DNA of 64,000 bases from UBA10329 sp964500205 (GTDB lineage Bacteria > Bacteroidota > Bacteroidia > UBA10329), in assembly GCA_964500205.1 (NCBI GenBank), contig CAZCNS010000011.1:68513-132512 (forward strand). The letters run 5' to 3'. A program made the translations under genes and the position numbers. Each line of letters opens with the position of its first letter. Positions within the stretch are counted from its first letter, which is position 1. This document shows positions 1 through 9,940 of the stretch, piece after piece. A model generated the notes under the pieces. The model had not been told where the DNA came from and ran no database searches. It was given only the letters and a program-made list of their open reading frames with translations.

Positions 1-894
1 GGTAATGTGGGGCACGTGACGTGGAAAAGTCTGGTCTACCGGAGTAGCAGAAAGCGGAATTCCAGTATTGGCAGGGTCGTCATAGGGAACCAACGGTGTC
101 GGCAGGTTATCCCAAGATGGAGTTCTGTAGGTACTGAACCTCTTATAGTCACTGACATCGCCAGGAGTAATTGGGGTACCCGCACCAATGACGTTATACC
201 TCAGTTCAATGAGGTTTCCAGTAGTGGTCCCAAATGGAATACGGAAGTCTCCTGTTGCAGTGCCCATGTTCCAATTCACGTAGCCGTAGCCATTCTCTGT
301 GAGGTAACTTCCACCCGACAGTATCGGGTTTCCGCCACCGTCAAGCACTCGGGAGCGTGGCGGGGTCTCAGCTACGATAAGACCACCAGAGTTCACGATG
401 GCCGCGGGAACATTTCTTTCAACGGTGAGGGTTCTTGAATTTAAATTGACACCAGAGCTGGCTCCCAACGTAAGAGTTCCAAACACCTTTGCAGCCTCAT
501 CCTCAGGCGCGGCCACGTCAACCACCAGCTCCTTGCGTGCTGACCCTGCGAGTCTGAGGTCGAAGAAATGCGTGTTCTCAATGCCGTCAATATCCTGAAC
601 AGCACCACTGAACACGACCGTGCCTCCAGAGGCGGCAGTAGGCGTGGCACCAAATACATTAGTGGGGGAGTTATTGACCCAATCCCCATCGAGGTCGATG
701 ATAGCAGTGTTGCTTATGACTTGAGCAGAGGCTCCAGTATTCGTGAATCCTCCTCCACTGATCTTCAGCGTGGTACTGGGAGCGAGAGCCAATTTCGCAT
801 TGTTGTTCACCACGCCCTGACAGAGACCATTGGAGGTGAAACCAACGATTGCCGAGGCAAGCAGACCAAGATTCCTGAGTATGGATGTCTTCAT
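1..894 (-). CDS. Secreted repeat-type protein, N-terminal part only
   Basis: An uninterrupted reading frame of 298 codons starts at ATG 894 on the minus strand and runs off the left window edge without a stop, so only the N-terminus is present. Residues 1-26 (MKTSILRNLGLLASAIVGF...CQ) look like a Sec signal peptide. The rest is rich in Gly, Asn, Thr and Ser with motifs such as DLDGDWVNNSPT. This style is known from large T9SS-exported surface proteins of Bacteroidota, whose sorting domain would lie outside the window. Upstream on the minus strand there is a TAAATTTA sequence resembling a -7 element. No enzyme domain is recognisable. That it is a coding gene is fairly sure; its function is unknown. 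Confidence 0.75.
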   Translation of the reverse strand, partial: MKTSILRNLGLLASAIVGFTSNGLCQGVVNNNAKLALAPSTTLKISGGGFTNTGASAQVISNTAIIDLDGDWVNNSPTNVFGATPTAASGGTVVFSGAVQDIDGIENTHFFDLRLAGSARKELVVDVAAPEDEAAKVFGTLTLGASSGVNLNSRTLTVERNVPAAIVNSGGLIVAETPPRSRVLDGGGNPILSGGSYLTENGYGYVNWNMGTATGDFRIPFGTTTGNLIELRYNVIGAGTPITPGDVSDYKRFSTYRTPSWDNLPTPLVPYDDPANTGIPLSATPVDQTFPRHVPHIT

Positions 895-1064
895 GTCTTT
901 AATTTCAGATGGCCCGAACGAGTCGGAGCGATTTTCAACGGTGTAAATTTAGCAAGGTTAAATGGCTCATCTCGCCCTGTTGATAACTGAATTAAAATTC
1001 AGAATCAGGTCTTCCGCAAAGCATCACTTGTGACAGCTTCTCACCATCTTGCAAAACCGTAGCC

Positions 1065-2339
1065 ATGCGATTTAACTGGACAGATAGAAACTGTGTGTGT
1101 ATCAGCGCTGATGAAGCACTCCGTGCCATCCGAAGCAGTCGTGAGGTGATCGATCTTGCCGACCCCAAGCGGTTCAGCAACTGTGGTCATCTGGGACCTT
1201 GGCACTTCGAGCGTATGGTGGGCCTGGGCATCCGATCGGAATGGTGCAGTTCAGGAAGTGAATCGCTGGATGGCCTTAAAAACTGGCTTGACCGAGCTCA
1301 AGACCTTGTTATGGGTTGGTTCGGCTACGACCTGAAAGACCTCCTCGAACAGCTGGGGTCGCGGCATACAGCAGAGACACCGTTTGCCCTGTGCCGTTTT
1401 GCAGTGCCTGAGCGCGTCCTGATACTGAAGGATGGAGAATGGCGCATGTATTCCTTCGATGATGCTCCCCCCTTGCCGTTTCCGAAAAATAGTGGTGAAC
1501 TGAGTCTTGGAAGCACTTATCTCCCAGATAGAGAGCAATATATCACTCAGGTCGAGAGGATTCTCCGACACATTCAGCTGGGGGACATCTATGAAGCCAA
1601 TTATTGTATCAGAGGCAGCATTAACGAGGCAACAATCGACCCTGCCCTGCTTTTTGAACAGTTGATCGAAAGGAGTGGCAGCCCATTCTCCTGCCGTGTG
1701 ACCCACAACGGTCTGCATCTGCTCTCGGCAAGCCCCGAGCGATTCATGACCAAAACTGGGCGCAAAGTGGTATCGCAGCCCATGAAAGGAACCAACCGCA
1801 GACAGCCAGACAACAGTTCTGCAATGCGGTCACTTGCGGAGGACGCCAAAGAGCGAGCAGAGAATATAATGATCACAGACCTGGTGCGTAACGACCTGAG
1901 CCGCCATGCCACAAAAGGCACGGTGCGCGTAGAAGAACTCTGCGAGGTTTATCCTTTTGCCCATGTGAATCAAATGATCTCCACTGTTTCATGCGAATTG
2001 AAAGCGGATTCCCATCCACTTGACATCATACTCGGTGCATTCCCGATGGGATCCATGACTGGTGCCCCGAAAGTCAGAGCCATGCAACTCATAGACGAAC
2101 GTGAGGACTTCGCAAGGGGACTCTTCTCTGGATCGGTCGGTTACTTCACCCCTGAGATGAACTTCGATTTCAACGTGACCATCCGCAGCATTCTCTACAA
2201 TGAACAGACACAAAAATTAAGTTTCCCTACAGGAAGTGCCATCACATCCGCATCGGATCCTGAAAGAGAATTCGATGAGTGTATGCTCAAGGCAGAAGTC
2301 ACTCTTAAAATCCTTCAAGACCATGTTACAGGAAATTGA
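1065..2339 (+). CDS. pabB: Aminodeoxychorismate synthase component I (PabB)
   Basis: This 424-residue chorismate-binding enzyme would convert chorismate plus ammonia to 4-amino-4-deoxychorismate for folate synthesis. The chorismate-binding core is clear: GDIYEANY (173-180), SASPERFM (221-228), then MITDLVRNDL, GSMTGAPKVRAMQL and the C-terminal FPTGSAITSASDP block. The QPMKGT motif (238-243) has Lys where the anthranilate synthase TrpE has Ala (PIAGT). This lysine is typical of PabB and argues for PabB over TrpE. No glutaminase partner (PabA) lies in the window. The 3' end overlaps tilS by 17 nt, so the two are probably cotranscribed. Confidence 0.88.
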   Translation: MRFNWTDRNCVCISADEALRAIRSSREVIDLADPKRFSNCGHLGPWHFERMVGLGIRSEWCSSGSESLDGLKNWLDRAQDLVMGWFGYDLKDLLEQLGSRHTAETPFALCRFAVPERVLILKDGEWRMYSFDDAPPLPFPKNSGELSLGSTYLPDREQYITQVERILRHIQLGDIYEANYCIRGSINEATIDPALLFEQLIERSGSPFSCRVTHNGLHLLSASPERFMTKTGRKVVSQPMKGTNRRQPDNSSAMRSLAEDAKERAENIMITDLVRNDLSRHATKGTVRVEELCEVYPFAHVNQMISTVSCELKADSHPLDIILGAFPMGSMTGAPKVRAMQLIDEREDFARGLFSGSVGYFTPEMNFDFNVTIRSILYNEQTQKLSFPTGSAITSASDPEREFDECMLKAEVTLKILQDHVTGN

Positions 2340-3618
2340 AAAATCTCTGCGTCAGCTTGGGGTAACCAATGATGACACGTTACTCGTGGCCGTAAGTGGT
2401 GGATCGGATTCCATGGTGCTGCTACATGGGCTGCGGCATCTCGGAGTAAAGATCGCAGTGGCACATTACAACTACGGTTTTCGGGGAAATGAATCCGACC
2501 TTGATGAGCAACTTGTCCGGTCGGTGGCTGAACAATTCGGTGTGAAGTGCCATGTACAGGGCTTTATCGACTCGAAGATATGCCCCAAGCCAAGCCAGTC
2601 AATGCAAATGATGGCGCGCTCATTACGTTACGATTTCTTCAATGACCTCATGGATAAGCATGGCTACATTGCGACTGCCATGGCCCACCATGCCGATGAC
2701 AGAGTTGAAAGCCTGTTGATCAACCTGCTTCGAGGAACAGGAATCAAGGGAATGCAAGGCATGCCTGTCCGGTCGGAAAGGTTCATCCGGCCTATGCTCT
2801 CGGTCAGGAAGGCGGAGATCACCTCGTTTGCCCAAGAGCATGGGGTTGCATTCAGAGACGATTCTTCCAACTTCAAGCCCAAGTACCTAAGGAATAGGAT
2901 ACGACTCCATCTGCTCCCGATGCTCAGACAGATGAAACCTGAGACCGATGATCTGCTTCAGCAATTCACAGAGCGCGTTGCCAAGGTGCTTCCCGACCTT
3001 GAGACGTGGTCCGAAAAGACACGGGAACAGCTGACCCGTACCGAAGATAATTGTCTGCTTATCGACCGCAATGTGCTACGTGAAGTACCCAGCCCTTTTA
3101 CAGCACTTCACAGCATATTACAACCATTGGATTTTTCATCTGCACAGACCCTTCAACTCATCTCGCCAGACCTTCCAGGAAAAGGAAAACTTAAGAGTAA
3201 GACCCACGTCCTCTACCTCGAACCCGAGGTGCTCAGAGCGGTTTCTAAGGATGAGTTGGACTCTTTTCCTGGCCTGAGTATAGTCACACGGAAGCGTAAG
3301 AAAAAGGAGGTGTTGGACATGGGTACACAAACGATAGTGATAGATGGTGATCTGTTCGACTTGGATACGTTGAATATTCGAATCTGGGAAAAAGGTGACC
3401 GATTCCACCCACTTGGTATGAAGGGCCGGAAAAAGGTGAGCGACTTCCTGATAGACAAGGGATTATCCAGATATGAGAAAGACCGCCTCTGGGTGATCAC
3501 CAGCAGAAAAGAAATCGTTTGGGTAATCGGTCACAGAATGGACGACCGGTTCAAGGTGACCGACTCGACAACCAAGGTTACGGTGATCAGCATTTGTGAT
3601 GACCTTTCATGTGAGTGA
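2323..3618 (+). CDS. tilS: tRNA(Ile)-lysidine synthase TilS
   Basis: TilS attaches lysine to C34 of tRNA-Ile(CAU), changing its decoding from AUG to AUA; the gene is essential in most bacteria. The 431-residue protein carries the PP-loop ATP motif SGGSDS at residues 25-30, followed by AHYNYGFRGNESDLDE and MAHHADDRVESLLINLLRGTG, all typical of the family. The C-terminal domain with RIWEKGDRFHPLGMKGRKKV matches the TilS C-terminal tRNA-binding region. I start it at ATG 2323, which overlaps the end of pabB and puts the N-terminus (MLQEIEKSLRQLGV) at family-typical distance from the PP-loop. An upstream in-frame ATG at 2236 would add 29 residues lying wholly inside pabB and is less likely. Confidence 0.93.
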   Translation: MLQEIEKSLRQLGVTNDDTLLVAVSGGSDSMVLLHGLRHLGVKIAVAHYNYGFRGNESDLDEQLVRSVAEQFGVKCHVQGFIDSKICPKPSQSMQMMARSLRYDFFNDLMDKHGYIATAMAHHADDRVESLLINLLRGTGIKGMQGMPVRSERFIRPMLSVRKAEITSFAQEHGVAFRDDSSNFKPKYLRNRIRLHLLPMLRQMKPETDDLLQQFTERVAKVLPDLETWSEKTREQLTRTEDNCLLIDRNVLREVPSPFTALHSILQPLDFSSAQTLQLISPDLPGKGKLKSKTHVLYLEPEVLRAVSKDELDSFPGLSIVTRKRKKKEVLDMGTQTIVIDGDLFDLDTLNIRIWEKGDRFHPLGMKGRKKVSDFLIDKGLSRYEKDRLWVITSRKEIVWVIGHRMDDRFKVTDSTTKVTVISICDDLSCE

Positions 3619-3667
3619 GGCTCGTTTTTTTTATTGCGTCCTCTGAAGAGACGATTAAAAATGTTTC

Positions 3668-3675
3668 TACCTTTG
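3668..3675 (+). promoter_or_regulatory. -7 promoter element of tRNA-Phe (TACCTTTG)
   Basis: TACCTTTG matches the Bacteroidota -7 consensus TAnnTTTG and ends 13 nt before the tRNA-Phe gene, leaving a short 5' leader. No convincing -33 TTG was found. Confidence 0.6.
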
Positions 3676-3688
3676 CCGCCCCATTTAG

Positions 3689-3761
<73 letters not shown>

Positions 3762-3771
3762 CTCCCGAAAG

Positions 3772-3809
3772 GGGGTCGCCCCAAGAAATCGGGGCGACCC
3801 CTTTTTTTT
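3772..3809 (+). terminator. Rho-independent terminator of tRNA-Phe
   Basis: An 11-bp perfect GC-rich stem (GGGGTCGCCCC / GGGGCGACCCC, loop aagaaat-c) is followed by eight T residues. It separates the tRNA from the downstream peptidase gene. Confidence 0.92.
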
Positions 3810-3875
3810 GTTCTGAAAAGAACCCAGCATCAACCTTGGATGTTTTTCGCCAAGGCTCCTTCTCACGACCCAAGA

Positions 3876-5123
3876 ATGGCAAGGACAGCATTTGAACGCT
3901 TCACGCTTGACAACGGCCTGCGGGTCATTGTACACACGGACGACAGCACCCCGCTCGTATGTCTGAACGTGATGTATGACGTGGGATCGCGTGACGAGGA
4001 TCCCGACCGCACCGGGTTCGCACACCTCTTTGAGCACCTGATGTTCGGGGGGTCGGTAAATATCCCGAACTACGATGGCCCGCTACAGGAGGCAGCCGGT
4101 AGCAACAACGCCTTCACGAGTACCGACATCACCAACTATTACATCACGTTGCCTGCTGAGAACGCGGAGACGGCTTTCTGGCTGGAGAGCGACCGTATGC
4201 TGAACCTCGCATTCTCTGAGAAGAGCCTGGAGGTGCAGCGCAACGTGGTGATAGAGGAGTTCAGACAGAGGTATCTCAACCAGCCTTACGGTGATGCCTG
4301 GCTGCTGATGCGTCCGCTGGCCTTTACCACGCACCCGTACAGCTGGCCGACCATAGGCAAAGAGGAGCGGCATATCGCTGAAGCCACGATGGAGGATGTG
4401 CGGGCTTTTTATGGAAAACACTACGTTCCGAAAAATGCCGTGCTTGTGCTGGCAGGCAATATCACTACCGAGAAGGCACAGGAGCTTGCCGAGAAATGGT
4501 TCGGGCCAATAATCAAAGGTGAAGCCCCGCTGAGAAAGCTGCCGGTAGAGCCGTTACAGACAGCCGCCCGCAGGCTGGAGGTGACGCGCACTGTACCGAT
4601 GGATGCCATCTATATCTCATTTCACAGCACAGCGAAAGACCATCCCGACTACCCGGTGTGGGATCTGATGTCCGACCTATTGGCGAAGGGCAACGCATCG
4701 CGCCTGTATCGCAGACTTGTGAAGGAGAAGGGCATCCTCAGTCAGGTGGGGGCCTTCGTATCGGGCGAGAAGGATCCTGGCCTTTTCACGGTTGCAGGAT
4801 ACATCTCGCAGGGAGTAAGCGTAGAAGAGGCAGAGCAGGCAATATGGCAGGAACTTGAGCTGCTGCGCAAGGAGCCGATTGGCCAAAACGAGCTACAGAA
4901 GGCCATCAACCAGTTTGAAGCACAGCACGAGTTTTCACAAATGAACATCCTTAACCGCGCCATCGGCCTCGCATACCATGAGCTGATGGGCGATGCAGAA
5001 CAGATCAACTGCGAGTTGGAGGGCTACCGAAAGGTCACTGCCGAACGAATTGCCAAGGTGGCCCGTAAGGGCATTATGAAGGAACGCAGCTCTACACTGG
5101 TTTACAGGAGAGCAGGCATCTAA
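3876..5123 (+). CDS. M16 zinc metallopeptidase, catalytic subunit
   Basis: This 415-residue insulinase-family (M16B) protein carries the inverted zinc motif HLFEH at residues 50-54 and the third ligand Glu in VVIEEFRQR (127/128), the usual distance downstream. The start is set at ATG 3876 (MARTAFERFTLDNGLRVIVH), where the M16 fold begins; the longer frame from 3732 would overlap the tRNA and terminator. There is no obvious signal peptide, so it probably acts in the cytoplasm or is exported by another route. It is paired with the next gene, an M16 protein lacking the zinc motif, as in mitochondrial processing peptidase-like heterodimers. Its 3' end overlaps a terminator. Confidence 0.92.
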   Translation: MARTAFERFTLDNGLRVIVHTDDSTPLVCLNVMYDVGSRDEDPDRTGFAHLFEHLMFGGSVNIPNYDGPLQEAAGSNNAFTSTDITNYYITLPAENAETAFWLESDRMLNLAFSEKSLEVQRNVVIEEFRQRYLNQPYGDAWLLMRPLAFTTHPYSWPTIGKEERHIAEATMEDVRAFYGKHYVPKNAVLVLAGNITTEKAQELAEKWFGPIIKGEAPLRKLPVEPLQTAARRLEVTRTVPMDAIYISFHSTAKDHPDYPVWDLMSDLLAKGNASRLYRRLVKEKGILSQVGAFVSGEKDPGLFTVAGYISQGVSVEEAEQAIWQELELLRKEPIGQNELQKAINQFEAQHEFSQMNILNRAIGLAYHELMGDAEQINCELEGYRKVTAERIAKVARKGIMKERSSTLVYRRAGI

Positions 5124-5144
5124 ATTTATGCTCTGCTTTTTTTT
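5111..5144 (+). terminator. Probable terminator between the two M16 genes
   Basis: AGCAGGCAT and ATGCTCTGCT form a stem with one bulged base and an 8-nt loop, followed by T8. The left arm lies within the last codons of the upstream gene. It could attenuate transcription into the downstream M16 gene, which starts only 13 nt after the T-run. Confidence 0.65.
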
Positions 5145-5156
5145 GCGCTATAACAA

Positions 5157-6437
5157 ATGAACAAGACCCTCGACCGCAGCATAGCCCCACCCTTCGGAAA
5201 GCTGGGACATTTTGAATTGCCTCCCACTGCCACCTACGTCCTAAGCAACGGCATCCCGGTGCATATCATCGAGTCCGGAAGGCAAGAGGTGATGATGGTG
5301 CAGGTGGTGATGCCCGCAGGGAAGGCAGCGGGAAAGCGCAATCTCGTGGGAGCCGCAACGGCAGCATTGATGGAGGAAGGCACAGAACTGCGCAGTGGTG
5401 CGGAGATGGCCGCCCTCATAGACCAATACGGAGCGCAATTGCAGGGCGAGGCCGACACGGACGAGACGGCCGTGACCCTCTACACCCTCGCCAAGCACCT
5501 CGCGCCTACCCTCGACCTCCTCTCAGAAACCGTGCTGAGGCCAGCTTTTCCAGAAGGTGAACTGACCATCTACAAGCGTAATCAGCAACAATCTGCGCTC
5601 GTGAATGAGCAGAAGGTCGGGCACTTGGCGAGGCGTGCCTTCCTTGGCAGCATTCTCGGAAAAGACAATCCACTTGGAAGAGGATCGCACCCGAGTGATT
5701 TTGAGACCATCACCATCTCAGATATCAAAGAACATCACCGATTAAGGCTGAATGGGAACATCGCCCACATCATCGTGGCCGGACGAACAGATGAGCGGAC
5801 AATAGACCTGCTCGAACAGCGTTTCGGAACTATGAAGAGGAATCTGAACATATACAGGGCCGGTGACTTCGAGCTGCCGGCCAGCGCACGATCGACTATT
5901 GCAAAAGACGGTGCGGTGCAGGATGCCATCCGCGTGGGCCGCGTACTTTTTAACCGAGAACACCCCGATTTCGTGGGGATGCAGGTGCTTTCCACTGTGC
6001 TGGGCGGCTATTTCGGTTCGCGTCTCATGGCCAACATCCGCGAGGACAAAGGTTACACCTACGGCATCGGGGCCAATCTGATCGGGCTTCGTGACACCGG
6101 ATACCTGACCATAAGCACCGAGGTGGGGTCTGATGTGCGTGATGCTGCGCTAAGGGAGATCTTCGCGGAAATGGCCGCACTTCGCGTGAAACCGGTACCT
6201 CAAGAGGAACTTGATACGGTTCGGAACTACCTGATGGGCATGATACTCAAGTCAATGGACGGGCCATTCTCGCTCGCATCCAAATGGCGCGGCTACCTGA
6301 AGCATGGGCTTGATGTCAGTGCGCACAATGACACCCTTTCTCAGATAAATGCCATGACCCCACAGCGACTGCTCGATCTTGCCCGACTTTATCTCAGAGA
6401 AGAGGACATGACAGTGGTCACAGCAGGCAGAAAATAA
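5157..6437 (+). CDS. M16 family protein, non-catalytic partner
   Basis: A 426-residue M16-fold protein (LSNGIPVHIIESGRQEVM..., later GSRLMANIREDKGYTYGIGA, the conserved R/Y substrate-recognition region of the C-terminal domain). The position equivalent to HxxEH reads LVGAATAALMEEGT, so the zinc ligands are missing and it should not cleave on its own. In this family such proteins form a chamber with an active subunit, here most likely the product of the gene directly upstream. No signal peptide is visible. ATG 5157 is the first start in frame and gives a family-typical length. Confidence 0.88.
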   Translation: MNKTLDRSIAPPFGKLGHFELPPTATYVLSNGIPVHIIESGRQEVMMVQVVMPAGKAAGKRNLVGAATAALMEEGTELRSGAEMAALIDQYGAQLQGEADTDETAVTLYTLAKHLAPTLDLLSETVLRPAFPEGELTIYKRNQQQSALVNEQKVGHLARRAFLGSILGKDNPLGRGSHPSDFETITISDIKEHHRLRLNGNIAHIIVAGRTDERTIDLLEQRFGTMKRNLNIYRAGDFELPASARSTIAKDGAVQDAIRVGRVLFNREHPDFVGMQVLSTVLGGYFGSRLMANIREDKGYTYGIGANLIGLRDTGYLTISTEVGSDVRDAALREIFAEMAALRVKPVPQEELDTVRNYLMGMILKSMDGPFSLASKWRGYLKHGLDVSAHNDTLSQINAMTPQRLLDLARLYLREEDMTVVTAGRK

Positions 6438-6550
6438 GCCGGTCGATCGGCAACTAAAGCGGCCTTGTTCCGTTGTTGTATGCGGACATTAGTCCCGATG
6501 GCGCGATGGTTAAATAGTACCTTCGCGCTGCCGAAACGCACTCGGCCCCA

Positions 6551-9500
6551 ATGACCCGATTCAGGAAAATCGCACTGAAAATCCTCATGCCCCTGATGCT
6601 CCTGCTGGGCCTCAGCGATGCAAGGGCAGTGCATATTATCGGGGGAGAGATCACTTGGACATGTGAGGGGAATGGTCAGTACAGGTTTTTCCTTAAGCTG
6701 TACAGGGACTGCACAGAGAACACGTTCATCAACCCGAACCAGACGCTTCAGGTACTGAACAACCCGAACCTGACCTCCATCCCCGTTACCCTTCAATCTC
6801 AGACGGACATCACACAACCGGGATGCGGTGTGGCCTGCAACGGTGCGCAATCGGGACAGGTGGCCGTGGAAGAGTTCATTTTCGCCTCGGAGTTGACGTC
6901 ACTTGGAGGAGTGCCGCCTGTAGACGGGTTCATTTTCGTTTTCAATCAGTGTTGCCGGAACACCGTTCAAAACTTGGTGAGTGCAGACAACTACACCATC
7001 AATTACCGCGCGACCATGTATCCGTTGAACGGCATGGACAGTGCGCCCTGCTACGACAGCAGTCCTCAGTTCGAGGAGCGCCCCTCAGCCCTGCTTTGCA
7101 CAGGATATACACTCAATTACAACAGCAACGCCACCGATGTGGATGGTGATTCACTTGCTTACGCCTTTGTTGCTGCCCGTCATGAGCAGGGCAATGTTCC
7201 CTATGAACCCGGCTACACATTTGAGACCCCGCTGCCGGGGCCAGGAGTCAACCCTACCTACCAAGATGTGACTCTCGATCCCATTACCGGACAGATGGTG
7301 TATCAAGCACCGACAGGGCTTCAGGGAAGATGGAACTTGGCGTACGCAGTGAGGGCCTATCGCTGTGGTCAGCTCATCTCGGAGAATATCCGCGAGATGC
7401 AGGTTTACATTATCCCCTGCACCGAACCGAATAATGTGCCTCAGGTGCCTGAACCCGTATGGACCTCACCAGCCGGAGCATCCGGGTATGCCATAACAGT
7501 GGATGCCGGTGATTTTGTGAGTTTCACGATCACTGGAACAGACAATGATCTGATCAACGGGAACCCACAGCAGCTCAGTTTCGATGCCAGCGGTGTGCAG
7601 TTCGGTGCTGGATTCACGAACGAGAATGCAGGATGTCTCATTGCACCTTGTGCCACGTTGGGCAATGGTGTCCCCCCCTCGGTCACAACAGGAACGGTTG
7701 AGACGCTTTTCGAGTGGCAGACCGAGTGCCAGCATGTTGCCGTATTCGACCAATGCGCCAATTATTCCAACACCTACAATTTCATCTTCAAGTACCGCGA
7801 CAATTATTGTCCAGCCCGTGCCACCAACTTCGTGAACATCAGCATCACAGTGATCGGGGAGGAGGTGCTGCCCGGCCCGCAGCCGCATTGTGCCAACACG
7901 CTGCCCACGGGCGAGGTAGTGCTCAGTTGGGCACCCATCACGGACGATAACAACCCGCCCTCGTTCGTGGAATACGTAATCTTCCACAGCCTCGACCCCA
8001 ACGGGCCTTTCACCGAGATAGCCACCGTACAGAACATAAACACCGGTACCTTCACCCATGCTGGGGCTTCGACCACGGGTGCGAACTACTACCAGATCAG
8101 GACAAGAAGCGGATGCAACGGGGCCGTGCTGTCGCCCGCGCCCATCACCATTGCTTCCATCTTCCTGACACTCAATAATTCTGGTGAAACGGCAGACCTC
8201 TCTTGGAATGCCGTGGCGACCCCTCCCCTGCCCTCTTCCAACGGCAACGGCCAGGGGCTTTATCAGATTTTCAAGGAATATCCCGAAGGCACCTGGACGC
8301 AGATCGGCAGCACGTTCGACCTCTTTTTCAGCGACCCTGTAACGGTGTGCAACGAGTACGTGAGCTACTACGTGCAGCTGACCGACAACCTGCCCTGCAC
8401 CTCGACCTCGAATGTGGTAGGCGACACGCTGAACAACCCTGCATCGCCCAGCCCGACAGTGATGGATTCTGTCTCGGTGAATCAGGATCTGCAATGGGCC
8501 GAGCTGGGCTGGCAGCCGAATGAACAACTCAACGTGACGCAATACCGTGTGGAGCAGACCACCTATGCTACCATCACCCCGTGGGTGCCGCAGGACACCA
8601 TTTACGGATACGACAACACCTATTGGCTCAACCAGAACTCCAATGCCGCCAACGGCAGCGAGTGCTACCGCGTGAGGGCGGTCAACTCATGTCCCAACTC
8701 GGGTGCGGACGGAAGCGCGGGACTGGCCTCGGTACGACACTGCACCATGTACCTTGAGGCCGAGGCCGATGGCTGCGAACGAAAGGCCTTGCTTATTTGG
8801 AATCCTTACATCGGCTGGGAGGAGGGTATCAGGGAATATGAGATACTGGTATCGAGGAACGGTGCAGAGGATGAAATCATTGCTACGGTGACAGACACCG
8901 TGTTCGAGCATACGGGCGTGGACGCGGAGGCCACCTACTGCTACCGCGTGAGGGCCGTGCGCGACATCACCGAGCGGATCACCTCCAGCTCCAACGAGGC
9001 GTGTGTCTATATCTACGTCCCCAAACGCCCAGACTTCTCCTATTTCCACAATGCCACGGTCAATGAGGAAAGCGATGCGGTGGAGGCTTACTTCTTTGTG
9101 GACAGCACTGCCGGCTACATCGGTTTCGATGTGTTGCGTGGTATCGAACCTGAGATCATCACCCGGGTCGGCACGGTCGATTTCAGTCTGCTGACAAGTT
9201 ATTTTGAATTCACGGACATCTCCGCCCGGGTCAACACCACGAGCTACTGGTACTCCGTGGTAGGCATAGATAGTTGCGAGCAGTATGCAGACACGCTGAA
9301 CCTGCTACGCACCATCTACTTGGAGGCCGAGGCCCGCAGCGACCGCACCAACCGTCTCGACTGGAATGCGTTCGAGGGTTGGCTGGGCGATGTCACGGAG
9401 CAGAACATCTGGCGTAATTATGATGGCGCGTGGGAGCTGATCGCCACCGTACCGCCATCACAATTCTCGTTCATAGACCCCATTGAGGAATTCGTGACAG

Positions 9501-9892
9501 GCGAGGGCCGTTTCTGCTACTACATAGAAGCACTGGAGGGCGAAGGGCCGGTTGTGAGCCCGGACGGAACCAACTTCCAAGAGATCAGCCGATCGAACAT
9601 TGCCTGTGCGCTGCAACTGCCGAATGTGTTCGTACCCAATGCGTTTGTTCCCGAAGGGGTCAACCAGGTGTTCCTGCCCGTCACGGTATATGTGGATTAC
9701 AGCAACTATCTATTTCAGGTGTTCGACCGCTGGGGCGGGGTCATCTTCCTCACCGATGACCCGCTCACAGGCTGGGACGGCACCGTGAAGGCCAAACCCG
9801 CGCAACAGGGTGTTTACGGCTACCACGTCCACTTCGTAAGCAGTACGGGGCAGGTGTATGAGAAAAGCGGAACGGTGACATTGATAAGGTGA
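6551..9892 (+). CDS. Giant secreted surface protein with T9SS type B sorting domain
   Basis: A 1113-residue exported protein. Residues 1-26 form a signal peptide (MTRFRKIALKILMPLMLLLG...ARA) followed by HIIGGEITWTCEGNGQY. This opening is common in Bacteroidota 'gliding motility-associated' proteins. The middle contains several fibronectin-III-like segments with paired Cys and the C-terminal ~90 residues (PNVFVPNAFVPEGVNQVFLP, VFDRWGGVIF, GWDG, GVYGYHVHF) match the CHU_C type B sorting domain, which directs export by T9SS and surface attachment. No catalytic domain is seen; an adhesin or structural role is inferred. A TACCTTCG element (6518-6525) lies 25 nt upstream of the start. Confidence 0.88.
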   Translation: MTRFRKIALKILMPLMLLLGLSDARAVHIIGGEITWTCEGNGQYRFFLKLYRDCTENTFINPNQTLQVLNNPNLTSIPVTLQSQTDITQPGCGVACNGAQSGQVAVEEFIFASELTSLGGVPPVDGFIFVFNQCCRNTVQNLVSADNYTINYRATMYPLNGMDSAPCYDSSPQFEERPSALLCTGYTLNYNSNATDVDGDSLAYAFVAARHEQGNVPYEPGYTFETPLPGPGVNPTYQDVTLDPITGQMVYQAPTGLQGRWNLAYAVRAYRCGQLISENIREMQVYIIPCTEPNNVPQVPEPVWTSPAGASGYAITVDAGDFVSFTITGTDNDLINGNPQQLSFDASGVQFGAGFTNENAGCLIAPCATLGNGVPPSVTTGTVETLFEWQTECQHVAVFDQCANYSNTYNFIFKYRDNYCPARATNFVNISITVIGEEVLPGPQPHCANTLPTGEVVLSWAPITDDNNPPSFVEYVIFHSLDPNGPFTEIATVQNINTGTFTHAGASTTGANYYQIRTRSGCNGAVLSPAPITIASIFLTLNNSGETADLSWNAVATPPLPSSNGNGQGLYQIFKEYPEGTWTQIGSTFDLFFSDPVTVCNEYVSYYVQLTDNLPCTSTSNVVGDTLNNPASPSPTVMDSVSVNQDLQWAELGWQPNEQLNVTQYRVEQTTYATITPWVPQDTIYGYDNTYWLNQNSNAANGSECYRVRAVNSCPNSGADGSAGLASVRHCTMYLEAEADGCERKALLIWNPYIGWEEGIREYEILVSRNGAEDEIIATVTDTVFEHTGVDAEATYCYRVRAVRDITERITSSSNEACVYIYVPKRPDFSYFHNATVNEESDAVEAYFFVDSTAGYIGFDVLRGIEPEIITRVGTVDFSLLTSYFEFTDISARVNTTSYWYSVVGIDSCEQYADTLNLLRTIYLEAEARSDRTNRLDWNAFEGWLGDVTEQNIWRNYDGAWELIATVPPSQFSFIDPIEEFVTGEGRFCYYIEALEGEGPVVSPDGTNFQEISRSNIACALQLPNVFVPNAFVPEGVNQVFLPVTVYVDYSNYLFQVFDRWGGVIFLTDDPLTGWDGTVKAKPAQQGVYGYHVHFVSSTGQVYEKSGTVTLIR

Positions 9893-9940
9893 GCGGTGAT
9901 CTGACGCATGATTATCTGCTCAGTAGTAAAGGTGATTGAC

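Noticed and set aside
961..990. DnaA-box-like TTATCAACA on the minus strand
   Set aside because: Single, one mismatch from consensus, far from dnaA; expected by chance.
3613..3632. Terminator after tilS (GAG/CTC with T8)
   Set aside because: A 3-bp stem is too weak to support, despite the T-run; the strong hairpin downstream belongs to the tRNA.
7466..8542. 358-aa frame opposite the giant T9SS protein
   Set aside because: Shadow of the coding strand: His/Arg/Val-rich composition, no promoter, and the plus strand has clear signal peptide and sorting domain.
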